From an uncultured Thalassospira sp. (GTDB taxonomy: Bacteria; Pseudomonadota; Alphaproteobacteria; Rhodospirillales_A; Thalassospiraceae): 20,436 nucleotides of DNA. Of the stretch, positions 14,732-20,436 are shown piece by piece. The notes beneath the pieces were generated by a model. That model did no database searches. It was not told where the DNA came from and saw only the letters and a list, made by a program, of their open reading frames with translations. The stretch is taken from NCBI GenBank assembly GCA_946885765.1, contig CAMPHD010000013.1, positions 1 to 20,436 of the forward strand. Reading direction: 5' to 3'. Each line of letters starts with the position of its first letter. Position 1 is the stretch's first letter. Both the position numbers and the translations under genes were made by a program.

Positions 14732-15598
14732 TTAGTCTGGAGAAAGAACGAATTCTCGAAGCTCTGACGTAACTTCCGGATCAATCCCGAACCAGCGATG
14801 GAAACCCGGCCGTGCCTGATGCAGCAGCATGCCCAGCCCGTCGACAACTCGATTGCCACGTTTTTTGGCCTGTGCCAGCAGATCGGTCATTAGCGGCGCG
14901 TAAACGATATCGGTGACAAGGGCGGTTTTTGGCAAACCTTCAAGATCAATTTCAAGTTTCGGCTGCCCGACCATGCCAAGGCTTGTGGTATTGACCACAA
15001 GCGACGCATCGGTCAAATCCGCCGGATCAAGGGGCCAACTCACGACCTTGATCCGCGGATCGCTGATCTCAGCCGCCAAGTCATCGGCGCGTTTGCGTGT
15101 ACGATTGGCAATGCGGATTTCAGGGCTTCCTTCGTCAAGCAAAGCAATCAAAACCGCGCGCGACGCCCCGCCCGCACCCAGCACTACGGCAGGACCGGAC
15201 GCAAAATCGATATCCGGAACTTCCTGGCGCAGGTTTTCGATAAAACCGAACCCGTCAGTATTATCGCCCAACATGCGGCCGTCCTTGGCAAACGTCACGG
15301 TATTGACCGCCCCGATGCGACGAGCACGATCGGACAGTTCATCACATTCGGGCATCGCCATTTCTTTTTGCGGAATGGTGACATTGACCCCGGAAAAACC
15401 CAAATTACGCAAAGATTTCAGGGCTTCCTGAAAATTCTTTGGCTCGACCGGAAGCGGCATATAGCACCCGTCGATTCCGTATTTTGCCAACCAGTAGCCA
15501 TGTAGTCGCGGCGATTTGGAATGCGATACAGGCCAGCCCATCACACCGGCAAGGCGTGAGGTACCCGACAGGGTTCGATAAGGGGTTCGCGAAGTCAT
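14732..15598 (-). CDS. aroE: Shikimate dehydrogenase
   Basis: NADPH-dependent reduction of 3-dehydroshikimate to shikimate in aromatic amino acid synthesis. The 288-residue product has the substrate site GWPVSHSKSP (21-30), catalytic Lys78 in NVTIPQKE and Asp115 in GDNTDGFGF. The cofactor loop is GAGGAS (141-146), and NRTRKR selects NADP. The frame is open to 15667, but the ATG at 15598 starts MTSRTPYRTLSGTSRLAGV, where the family starts, with AGGA upstream. The maf stop is 31 nt away, so maf-aroE-coaE-dnaQ are probably co-transcribed leftward. Confidence 0.96.
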   Translation of the reverse strand: MTSRTPYRTLSGTSRLAGVMGWPVSHSKSPRLHGYWLAKYGIDGCYMPLPVEPKNFQEALKSLRNLGFSGVNVTIPQKEMAMPECDELSDRARRIGAVNTVTFAKDGRMLGDNTDGFGFIENLRQEVPDIDFASGPAVVLGAGGASRAVLIALLDEGSPEIRIANRTRKRADDLAAEISDPRIKVVSWPLDPADLTDASLVVNTTSLGMVGQPKLEIDLEGLPKTALVTDIVYAPLMTDLLAQAKKRGNRVVDGLGMLLHQARPGFHRWFGIDPEVTSELREFVLSPD

Positions 15599-15629
15599 GA
15601 TGAGGAATTTCCTGCCTGAATATCGTTTA

Positions 15630-16226
15630 TTATGCCTTGAGAATCCCGTGATCGCGCAAGAAACCAATCAGCGGCAAAAGCGGTAGACCCAGAACGGTGA
15701 AATAATCACCGCGGACTTCGGTGAAAAGCTGTGCACCGATACCTTCAAGCTGATAACCGCCAACGCAGTTATAAATCTCTTCTCCGGTAGCATCGAGATA
15801 ATCTTCAAGCCATTCATCAGTAAAGTTGCGGACGGTCAGATGGGCGGTATCGATGGTGCCCCAGATACGCGAACCTTCCTTGTAAATGACCGCTGCTGAA
15901 ATCAGCTGATGGGTTTTCCCGCGAAGCGCGCGCAACTGAGCACGGGTATTATCCCGGTCGCGCGGCTTGTCAAACCAGATCCCGTTGCATTCCAACATCT
16001 GATCCGCGGCAATAACGATGCCGTCAGGCTGCTGACGATACATACGCAGCGCCTTCATTTCGGCGAGTGTTTCGGCAGCTTCGGCTGCACTGGCACCTTC
16101 GGCCTTCATTGATTGTTTGTAACCGTCTTCGTCGATCATTGAGGCAATTGCCTCGCATGCGACACCCGCATTTGTCAGCATGGAATGACGGGCTTTGCTG
16201 CTAGACGCCAGAATCAGTCTGGTCAT
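15630..16226 (-). CDS. maf: Maf-family nucleoside triphosphate pyrophosphatase
   Basis: House-cleaning enzyme that hydrolyses non-canonical or modified nucleoside triphosphates to monophosphates. The 198-residue product opens MTRLILASSSKARHSML, carrying the Maf signature. The catalytic aspartate is Asp75 in VIAADQML. LRGKTHQL (101-108) and VGGYQLEGIGAQLF (155-168) complete the pocket. The frame is open to 16490, overlapping the upstream gene, but ATG 16226 has AGGA 8 nt before it and matches the family N-terminus. Older annotations call this a septum-formation inhibitor. Confidence 0.94.
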   Translation of the reverse strand: MTRLILASSSKARHSMLTNAGVACEAIASMIDEDGYKQSMKAEGASAAEAAETLAEMKALRMYRQQPDGIVIAADQMLECNGIWFDKPRDRDNTRAQLRALRGKTHQLISAAVIYKEGSRIWGTIDTAHLTVRNFTDEWLEDYLDATGEEIYNCVGGYQLEGIGAQLFTEVRGDYFTVLGLPLLPLIGFLRDHGILKA

Positions 16227-16269
16227 ATATCGGATCCTGTAATTATCTGATATCTTTGAGTTAATGGAA

Positions 16270-17094
16270 TTAATGACCGCGCCGGTCATACATGGTCGAT
16301 AGAATGATTGCCGCAGTTTCTTCGATGGATCGTCTGGTGACGTTAATAATCTTCCAGCTGTGATCGGTGAAATAACGGCGTGCCTGATGGACTTCATTTC
16401 GCACGGCAACCGGATCGACATAATCCCCGCCCTCCCCTCGCTCAATCTGGCGCAGGCGGTTTTTGCGGATCGATACCAGTTGATCAACATCCTTGATCAG
16501 GCCAACCACCAGCGGATTTTTTAGTTTGTCGAGTTCTGCGGGCAACGGGCAGCCCGGCACAAATGGCACATTGGCGGTTTTGATGCCACGATTGGCCAGA
16601 TAGACCGAAGTCGGCGTTTTTGATGTGCGCGATACACCGACAATCACGACATCGGCTTCTTCAAGATCCCAGGTCGATTGCCCGTCATCATGAGACAGGG
16701 TGTAATCAATGGCTTCGATTCGGTTGAAGTAATCCTCGTCCATTTTATGGAGTGCTCCGGTGCGGCCACGCGATTGCTGACCCAGATAACCGGCCATCAT
16801 GGTGATGGTGTTATCAAGCACATGGCTGTGCGGAACCTGCAGACGGCGGCAGCCTTCTTCAAGCTTGCGGCGAATATCCATATCGAAAACCGTATAAAGC
16901 ACGATCCCCGGATTGCGTTCGATATCAGCCAGAACGCGGGTAAGCTGCGCATCAGTGCGGATCAGTGACCAGACATGTTCATGAGCCCGTACATCGGGAA
17001 ATTGCGCGATACAGGCACGCGCCACCCCGTCAACGGTTTCACCCGTAGAATCCGATACCAGATGAAGGTGAAAGATATTGTCATCGTCAATCAT
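16270..17094 (-). CDS. Pyruvate, phosphate dikinase / PEP synthase regulatory protein (DUF299)
   Basis: Bifunctional ADP-dependent kinase and Pi-dependent pyrophosphorylase that switches PPDK or PEP synthase off and on. The 274-residue product begins with IFHLHLVSDSTGETVDGVAR, the family hallmark, and has the P-loop-like GVSRTSKTPTS (153-163). KTANVPFVPGCPLP follows. AAGGA stands 5 nt before the ATG. It is the first gene of the leftward series that starts at oriC. In Rickettsia and Caulobacter the origin is likewise flanked by hemE and a gene pointing the other way. Whether the target here is PPDK or PEP synthase cannot be read from the window. Confidence 0.94.
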   Translation of the reverse strand: MIDDDNIFHLHLVSDSTGETVDGVARACIAQFPDVRAHEHVWSLIRTDAQLTRVLADIERNPGIVLYTVFDMDIRRKLEEGCRRLQVPHSHVLDNTITMMAGYLGQQSRGRTGALHKMDEDYFNRIEAIDYTLSHDDGQSTWDLEEADVVIVGVSRTSKTPTSVYLANRGIKTANVPFVPGCPLPAELDKLKNPLVVGLIKDVDQLVSIRKNRLRQIERGEGGDYVDPVAVRNEVHQARRYFTDHSWKIINVTRRSIEETAAIILSTMYDRRGH

Positions 17095-17219
17095 CGCAGT
17101 CCTTCAATCTGCCAGCATTTCACATCATTTAACCGAAACCCGGTGTTCAATATTTCGATCATCTGTCATCTAACAGGGCACTGCAATCCCAACCGCAAAT
17201 TAAACCGATGGAGTCGGCC

Positions 17220-17238
17220 TGTGGATAATTGTGGATAA
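17220..17238 (-). other. Tandem DnaA boxes 1 and 2
   Basis: TGTGGATAA at 17220-17228 and again at 17230-17238, both perfect reverse complements of TTATCCACA. They are head to tail with 1 bp between them, so the 10-bp phasing puts two DnaA molecules on the same helix face. A weaker TTTTCCACA (17261-17269) lies on the other strand nearby. Confidence 0.92.
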
Positions 17239-17374
17239 CGGGGGCGACTCCGGCCAAATTTTTTCCACAGATTTTATCCTGCACGTCATACAAAATTTCT
17301 CAAAGCATCCGTCCCACGGGGGATAAGCGGAAAATTTTTTCCCTAATAGCAGGGATAACAAGGCGAAAACCAGA

Positions 17375-17390
17375 TTAATCCCCGTTATCC
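17375..17390 (+). repeat. Origin repeat, copy 1
   Basis: TTAATCCCCGTTATCC, identical to 17522-17537. This copy continues TCA, so its embedded box is TTATCCTCA, one base off a DnaA box. The core CCCCGTTATCC also occurs inverted at 17234-17244, overlapping DnaA box 2. Confidence 0.8.
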
Positions 17391-17445
17391 TCATTATTCA
17401 AAAGTGGCTTTTCCCAAGGTTACCTTTGGGAGTCGTTCGGAGTCG

Positions 17446-17461
17446 TCCCCAGTTTTCCCCA
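17446..17461 (+). other. Pair of TCCCCA motifs
   Basis: TCCCCA at 17446-17451 and 17456-17461, exactly 10 bp apart in direct orientation. This equals the weak DnaA-binding W-box described in the Caulobacter origin. The role here is inferred from the motif, the helical phasing and the location between DnaA boxes. Confidence 0.45.
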
Positions 17462-17498
17462 AGACCGTTTGAGATGAATCATTTTTCCCGAGTCGCAA

Positions 17499-17507
17499 TG
17501 TGGATAA
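17499..17507 (-). other. DnaA box 3
   Basis: TGTGGATAA, a perfect box on the minus strand, 24 bp from box 4 and inverted relative to it. Confidence 0.9.
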
Positions 17508-17521
17508 ACTGTGCACCAAAT

Positions 17522-17537
17522 TTAATCCCCGTTATCC
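17522..17537 (+). repeat. Origin repeat, copy 2
   Basis: TTAATCCCCGTTATCC, the second copy of the 16-mer at 17375. Here it runs into CACA and so completes a perfect DnaA box. Confidence 0.8.
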
Positions 17538-17540
17538 ACA
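17532..17540 (+). other. DnaA box 4
   Basis: TTATCCACA, a perfect box on the plus strand, embedded in origin repeat copy 2 and 10 bp from the AT-rich stretch on the hemE side. Confidence 0.92.
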
Positions 17541-17550
17541 GGGAACCACT

Positions 17551-17590
17551 AACAAACAACATCCTTTTTTATTAAAGAAGGTTTTGTTAG
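17551..17590. other. AT-rich stretch, candidate DNA unwinding element
   Basis: Only 10 of 40 bases are G or C, in a window where coding DNA is clearly richer. It includes CCTTTTTTATTAAAGAAGG, an imperfect inverted repeat. It begins 10 bp from DnaA box 4, the usual relation of an unwinding element to its adjacent boxes. Confidence 0.55.
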
Positions 17591-17758
17591 AGACACGGTG
17601 GAAAAACGACCTGGACAGGCTTCAGGACATAATTCACGGGTCAGGAACCGGAAACCGAATACAAACGTCAGGACATCATGTCTGACAAAAGGATCGGGAC
17701 TATCATACCCGGAAACGCCTCTTGAAAGGCAGTTTCGGGCAGTCAAACAGGAAACGTC

Positions 17759-18796
17759 ATGCCCAAACCAACCAAGACCTTTTTGCGCGCCCTTTCCGGT
17801 GAAACATTACCGGTACCCCCGGTCTGGCTGATGCGCCAGGCGGGTCGCTATCTTCCGGAATATCGCGCAACACGGTCCGAGGCCGGTTCATTCCTCGATC
17901 TTTGCTATAATCCTGATCTTGCCTGCGAAGTTACCTTGCAGCCGCTCAGGCGCTATGACTTCGATGCGGCAATTCTGTTTTCCGATATCCTCGTCATACC
18001 GCAGGCACTTGGACAGCATTTGGGCTTCAAGCAGGGAGAAGGTCCCCAACTTGACGCCATTCGCGATGCATCTGGCCTTGATATCCTGAATGTTGATCGC
18101 ATTCACGATACATTGGGTCCGATTTACGAGACGGTGGCAAAACTTTCGGCATCCATTCCCTCACATACATCGCTGATCGGCTTTGCCGGGGCACCGTGGA
18201 CGGTGGCGACTTATATGGTTGAGGGGAAAGGCAGCAAGGATTTTGCCAATATCAGACGGTTTGCCTATGGCGATCCGGAAGGATTTTTACGTCTGATCGA
18301 CATTCTGGTCGAAGCCACGACGCAATATCTGCTGAAACAGGTCGAAGCCGGTGCGGAATGCATCCAGCTATTTGAAACCTGGGGCGGGGTATTGTCAGAA
18401 AACGGCTTTAAACGCTGGGTGATCGAACCGACCAAAAAAATTGTCACAAATCTCAAGACAGTACATCCGGATTTGCCGGTGATTGGCTTTCCAAAAGGTG
18501 CTGGCTTGCATCTAATCGACTTCAAACAGCAGACCGGCGTCGATGCGGTTGGCCTTGATAGTGGCGTGCCATTGAAATGGGTGGCGGAAAACCTTCAGCC
18601 TCTTGGGCCGGTACAGGGAAATCTTGATCCGATGTATCTGATTACCGGCGGAGATGAGATGATCAAGGAAACACGCCGTATTCTTGATACGCTGCGCAAT
18701 GGCCCCTTCATTTTCAATCTGGGGCATGGCATCACGCCGGAAACATCACCTGAAAATGTCGGCAAACTGGTCGAATTTATTCGAAATTATCGGTGA
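17759..18796 (+). CDS. hemE: Uroporphyrinogen decarboxylase
   Basis: Decarboxylates the four acetate side chains of uroporphyrinogen III to give coproporphyrinogen III in heme synthesis. The 345-residue product carries both UroD signatures: [16 protein letters not shown] (21-36) and [16 protein letters not shown]. The catalytic aspartate is Asp76 in LFSDILVIP, and [11 protein letters not shown] lies near the C-terminus. AGGA is 6 nt before the ATG. Its promoter must lie inside the origin region, so transcription and replication initiation may interact, as described for Caulobacter hemE. It is the first of three heme genes on the right arm. Confidence 0.97.
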   Translation: MPKPTKTFLRALSGETLPVPPVWLMRQAGRYLPEYRATRSEAGSFLDLCYNPDLACEVTLQPLRRYDFDAAILFSDILVIPQALGQHLGFKQGEGPQLDAIRDASGLDILNVDRIHDTLGPIYETVAKLSASIPSHTSLIGFAGAPWTVATYMVEGKGSKDFANIRRFAYGDPEGFLRLIDILVEATTQYLLKQVEAGAECIQLFETWGGVLSENGFKRWVIEPTKKIVTNLKTVHPDLPVIGFPKGAGLHLIDFKQQTGVDAVGLDSGVPLKWVAENLQPLGPVQGNLDPMYLITGGDEMIKETRRILDTLRNGPFIFNLGHGITPETSPENVGKLVEFIRNYR

Positions 18797-18803
18797 CAAT
18801 TGA

Positions 18804-18820
18804 AATCGATCAAATCGATT
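18804..18820. repeat. Short inverted repeat after hemE
   Basis: AATCGAT-CAA-ATCGATT, 7-bp perfect arms, 8 bp past the hemE stop. It is followed by TTGAAAAATTCAA, another small palindrome. There is no T-run; it could be a protein site or a weak RNA hairpin. Confidence 0.35.
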
Positions 18821-18846
18821 GAAAAATTCAATGCGTAAAATGGCTT

Positions 18847-18913
18847 AAACCCGTTGCGCTTCTATCCTGTTTGGCCATTATGACCGCGGGATCAAAAGAA
18901 GCGGGACGGGTTT
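18847..18913 (+). repeat. Long imperfect inverted repeat between hemE and hemH
   Basis: Arm AAACCCGTTGCGCTTCT (18847-18863) pairs with AGAAGCGGGACGGGTTT (18897-18913): 8 bp, a 2-nt mismatch, then 7 bp, around a 33-nt loop; one more T-A pair extends it. As RNA it would be a stable hairpin about 60 nt before the hemH start. It lacks a proper U-tract (TTTATCC), so it could be an mRNA processing or stability element, a poor terminator of hemE, or a leader structure of hemH. Confidence 0.5.
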
Positions 18914-18974
18914 ATCCAAAACGAGGCTTCCGGGATGAACCGGACAGTTTCAAAACGCCATGAAGGATATGCCG

Positions 18975-20087
18975 ATGTCCGAACTAAAGCGTAAAAAACG
19001 CGCGATCATTCTTTTCAATCTGGGTGGTCCGGATGGTCCGGATGCGGTGAAACCGTTCCTGTTCAATCTGTTTAATGATCCGGCGATTATCAGTCTGCCC
19101 AATCCGTTCCGGTATTTTCTGGCAAAGCTTATTTCCAGCCGCCGCGCTCCGATTGCACGCGAGATTTATGAGCATATCGGTGGAAAATCACCGTTACTGG
19201 AACTGACCCAGGATCAGGCAGATGCGCTTGAAACAGCACTTAACGGGCTAGATGATGGTTATGAAAACCGTTGTTTTATTGCGATGCGTTACTGGAAACC
19301 GTTTGCCGATGACAGCGCTGCTGCGGTCAAGGCATGGGGTGCGGATGAACAGATTTTGCTACCGCTTTATCCGCAATTTTCAACAACCACCAGTGGATCA
19401 TCAGTCAAGGACTGGAAACGGGCCTGCCACAAGGTTGGCCTCAATGCGGCGATCAAGACCGCGTGCTGTTATCCCACCAATCCGGGTTTTGTTGAAGCAT
19501 CTGCCGAAATGATCAAGGTCGGGTATGTAAATGCTCTGAAAAAAGCCGCTGATCTTGGGGTTGGCAAGCCGCGTCTTCTGTTTTCCGCTCATGGTGTACC
19601 AAAGGCCGTGATTACCAAACGTGGTGATCCCTATCAGTCACAGATTGAAAAATCGGCGCAGGCGGTGGTCGATAAGATGGCGATTGCTGATCTGGACTGG
19701 CTGGTCTGTTATCAAAGCCGGGTGGGTCCGATGGAATGGATCGGACCGTCGACCGAGCATGAAATTGAACGTGCGGGGAAGGATGGTGCCCCGCTCGTGA
19801 TCGTTCCGATTGCCTTCGTCACCGAGCATTCCGAAACGCTGGTCGAGCTCGATATCGAATATCGCGAGATTGCCGATGAACTGAAAATCCCGGTCTATGA
19901 ACGGGTTCGTACTGTGTGCTCACATCCGCGCTTTATCAGCGGACTGGTTGAAGTGGTCAACGAGACGCAGCAGGCACTTGATCAGAACGGACCAGATGAT
20001 TACGCAGTTGAAACACGTGGTTGGTGGTGTCCGGACGAGCATAGCTGTGCGGTTGCCAAGCAGCCGTTAGGTGCAGACAAAGCGTGA
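18975..20087 (+). CDS. hemH: Ferrochelatase
   Basis: Inserts ferrous iron into protoporphyrin IX, the last step of heme synthesis. The 370-residue product opens with RAIILFNLGGPDGPDAV. The catalytic His206 is in LLFSAHGVPK, and the metal-site region is FVTEHSETLVELD (Glu287). The start is the third of three nearby ATGs (18960, 18969, 18975), because AAGGA at 18963-18967 fits only the last one. Cysteines at 164/165, 352 and 358 (RGWWCPDEHSC) recall the cluster ligands of [2Fe-2S] ferrochelatases known in alphaproteobacteria, but the spacing is not the textbook one, so cluster binding is uncertain. It lies between hemE and hemJ. Confidence 0.96.
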   Translation: MSELKRKKRAIILFNLGGPDGPDAVKPFLFNLFNDPAIISLPNPFRYFLAKLISSRRAPIAREIYEHIGGKSPLLELTQDQADALETALNGLDDGYENRCFIAMRYWKPFADDSAAAVKAWGADEQILLPLYPQFSTTTSGSSVKDWKRACHKVGLNAAIKTACCYPTNPGFVEASAEMIKVGYVNALKKAADLGVGKPRLLFSAHGVPKAVITKRGDPYQSQIEKSAQAVVDKMAIADLDWLVCYQSRVGPMEWIGPSTEHEIERAGKDGAPLVIVPIAFVTEHSETLVELDIEYREIADELKIPVYERVRTVCSHPRFISGLVEVVNETQQALDQNGPDDYAVETRGWWCPDEHSCAVAKQPLGADKA

Positions 20088-20151
20088 TAGAAGCCTGATC
20101 TCAGTCGCGATGCGGCAGGCGGGTAATACGTTTGGGCATTTCCGCATGTCG

Positions 20152-20174
20152 TTCAAACGGTTATCCTGTTTGAA
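20152..20174 (+). terminator. Weak hairpin after hemH
   Basis: TTCAAACGG-TTATC-CTGTTTGAA forms a 9-bp, mostly AT stem with one G-T pair, followed by ATTTCC. The stem is weak and the U-tract poor. Read-through into hemJ is likely. Confidence 0.3.
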
Positions 20175-20218
20175 ATTTCCTGATATCGATGATCCCGGAT
20201 CGACCAGAAGAGAGAGAC

Positions 20219-20436
20219 ATGGACACCTATAGCGTCATTAAATCCCTGCATGTCATCAGCATTATTGCCTGGATGGCAGGACTTTTGTATTTGCCGCGGC
20301 TTTTTGTTTATCACTGCGAAGTAGCGCCAGGTTCGGAAGCTAGCGAGAAATTCAAGATCATGGAACGCCGTTTGCTGCGTGCGATCATGAATCCGGCGAT
20401 GATCGAGCGCATGCGTAAGGCGTGCAAGCTCGCCGC
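20219..20436 (+). CDS. hemJ: Protoporphyrinogen oxidase HemJ (5' part, anomalous end)
   Basis: Membrane protein that oxidises protoporphyrinogen IX to protoporphyrin IX, the step before HemH, so hemE, hemH and hemJ belong together. Visible residues: a first membrane segment SLHVISIIAWMAGLLYLPRL (9-28), then VYHCEVAPGSEASEKF and the invariant MERRLLRAIMNPAMI. A conserved His (residue 11) in the first segment is a candidate heme ligand. After MNPAMI the sequence changes to ERMRKACKLAA, charged and unlike the second membrane helix expected there. It resembles the N-terminus of methionine aminopeptidase instead. The frame runs off the window edge. Confidence 0.85.
   Translation, partial: MDTYSVIKSLHVISIIAWMAGLLYLPRLFVYHCEVAPGSEASEKFKIMERRLLRAIMNPAMIERMRKACKLA

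Larger units (their letters stand above)
17211..17494. promoter_or_regulatory. Cluster of six GANTC (CcrM) methylation sites
   Basis: GANTC occurs at 17211, 17246, 17430, 17440, 17476 and 17490. About one would be expected by chance in 284 bp. GANTC is methylated by CcrM in alphaproteobacteria and its methylation state reports replication status. Inside the origin it could time re-initiation or promoter activity. Confidence 0.65.
17095..17758. other. oriC: Chromosomal replication origin (oriC), predicted
   Basis: A 664-bp region with no convincing gene lies between the divergent PPDK-regulator and hemE genes. It contains four perfect 9-bp DnaA boxes (TTATCCACA), one 8-of-9 box (17261-17269), two TCCCCA motifs 10 bp apart and six GANTC methylation sites. 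It also has repeated CCCCGTTATCC words and a 75% AT tract next to the right-hand boxes. The position beside hemE matches the experimentally mapped Caulobacter origin. Genes on both sides diverge from it, as expected for leading-strand coding. No CtrA box of the TTAA-N7-TTAA form is seen, so control differs from Caulobacter. Confidence 0.92.

Noticed and set aside
17095..17758. CtrA binding sites (TTAA-N7-TTAA) in the origin
   Set aside because: TTAA words occur, but no pair with 7-bp spacing was found by eye.
17500..17831. Short open frames inside the origin region as genes
   Set aside because: No ribosome sites and no recognisable products; they run through DnaA boxes and into hemE in the wrong frame.
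1..20436. Prophage, integron, CRISPR, toxin-antitoxin, defence island or tRNA genes
   Set aside because: No integrase, transposase, spaced direct-repeat array, tRNA-like fold or defence-type gene was seen; the content is core chromosomal.

Overview
The window looks like the replication-origin and centromere neighbourhood of an alphaproteobacterial chromosome. The protein sequences and gene order suggest a Rhodospirillales-type marine bacterium resembling Thalassospira; that genus is an inference from protein style, not a database result. Nearly every gene is a recognisable housekeeping gene. I see no phage, insertion sequence, CRISPR array, tRNA or rRNA.

Layout. From the left, on the minus strand: the 5' part of mnmG, mnmE, then a coupled pair (a thioredoxin-like [2Fe-2S] protein and a DUF6489 protein). 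Next is an island of plus-strand genes (DUF255 thioredoxin-domain protein, O6-alkylguanine-DNA alkyltransferase, quinone oxidoreductase, a small unknown protein) interleaved with minus-strand genes (MESH1-like HD hydrolase, GNAT acetyltransferase). Then come rho with a long leader, an XRE regulator overlapping an Smr-domain gene, the wreck of a lutABC operon, a secreted substrate-binding protein coupled to dnaQ, and coaE, aroE, maf and the PPDK/PEPS regulatory protein gene, all on minus. A 664-bp gene-free region (17095-17758) follows. To its right, on plus, are hemE, hemH and the start of hemJ.

The gene-free region beside hemE has the marks of oriC: four perfect DnaA boxes, a weaker box, two TCCCCA motifs spaced one helical turn apart, six GANTC sites in 284 bp, repeated CCCCGTTATCC motifs and an adjacent 75% AT stretch. 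Genes immediately on both sides point away from it, as expected for leading-strand co-orientation. Three parS-type palindromes (908-923, 5563-5578, and a one-base variant at 8371-8386) lie 9-16.5 kb to the left. This fits the mnmE-mnmG-(rsmG-parA-parB) order usual in alphaproteobacteria, with parAB probably just outside the left edge. The window therefore holds both the replication start and the segregation centromere.

The less ordinary signals are: a cluster of five TGTTTCA/TGAAACA heptamers (the parS half-site) around a predicted rho promoter, followed by a C-rich, G-poor leader suited to Rho autoregulation; an operon-scale pseudogene in which lutA, lutB and lutC all survive only as ordered, frame-broken fragments; and a sudden change of homology inside hemJ at the extreme right edge, which may be an assembly chimera. 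I did not find a convincing new multi-gene system.
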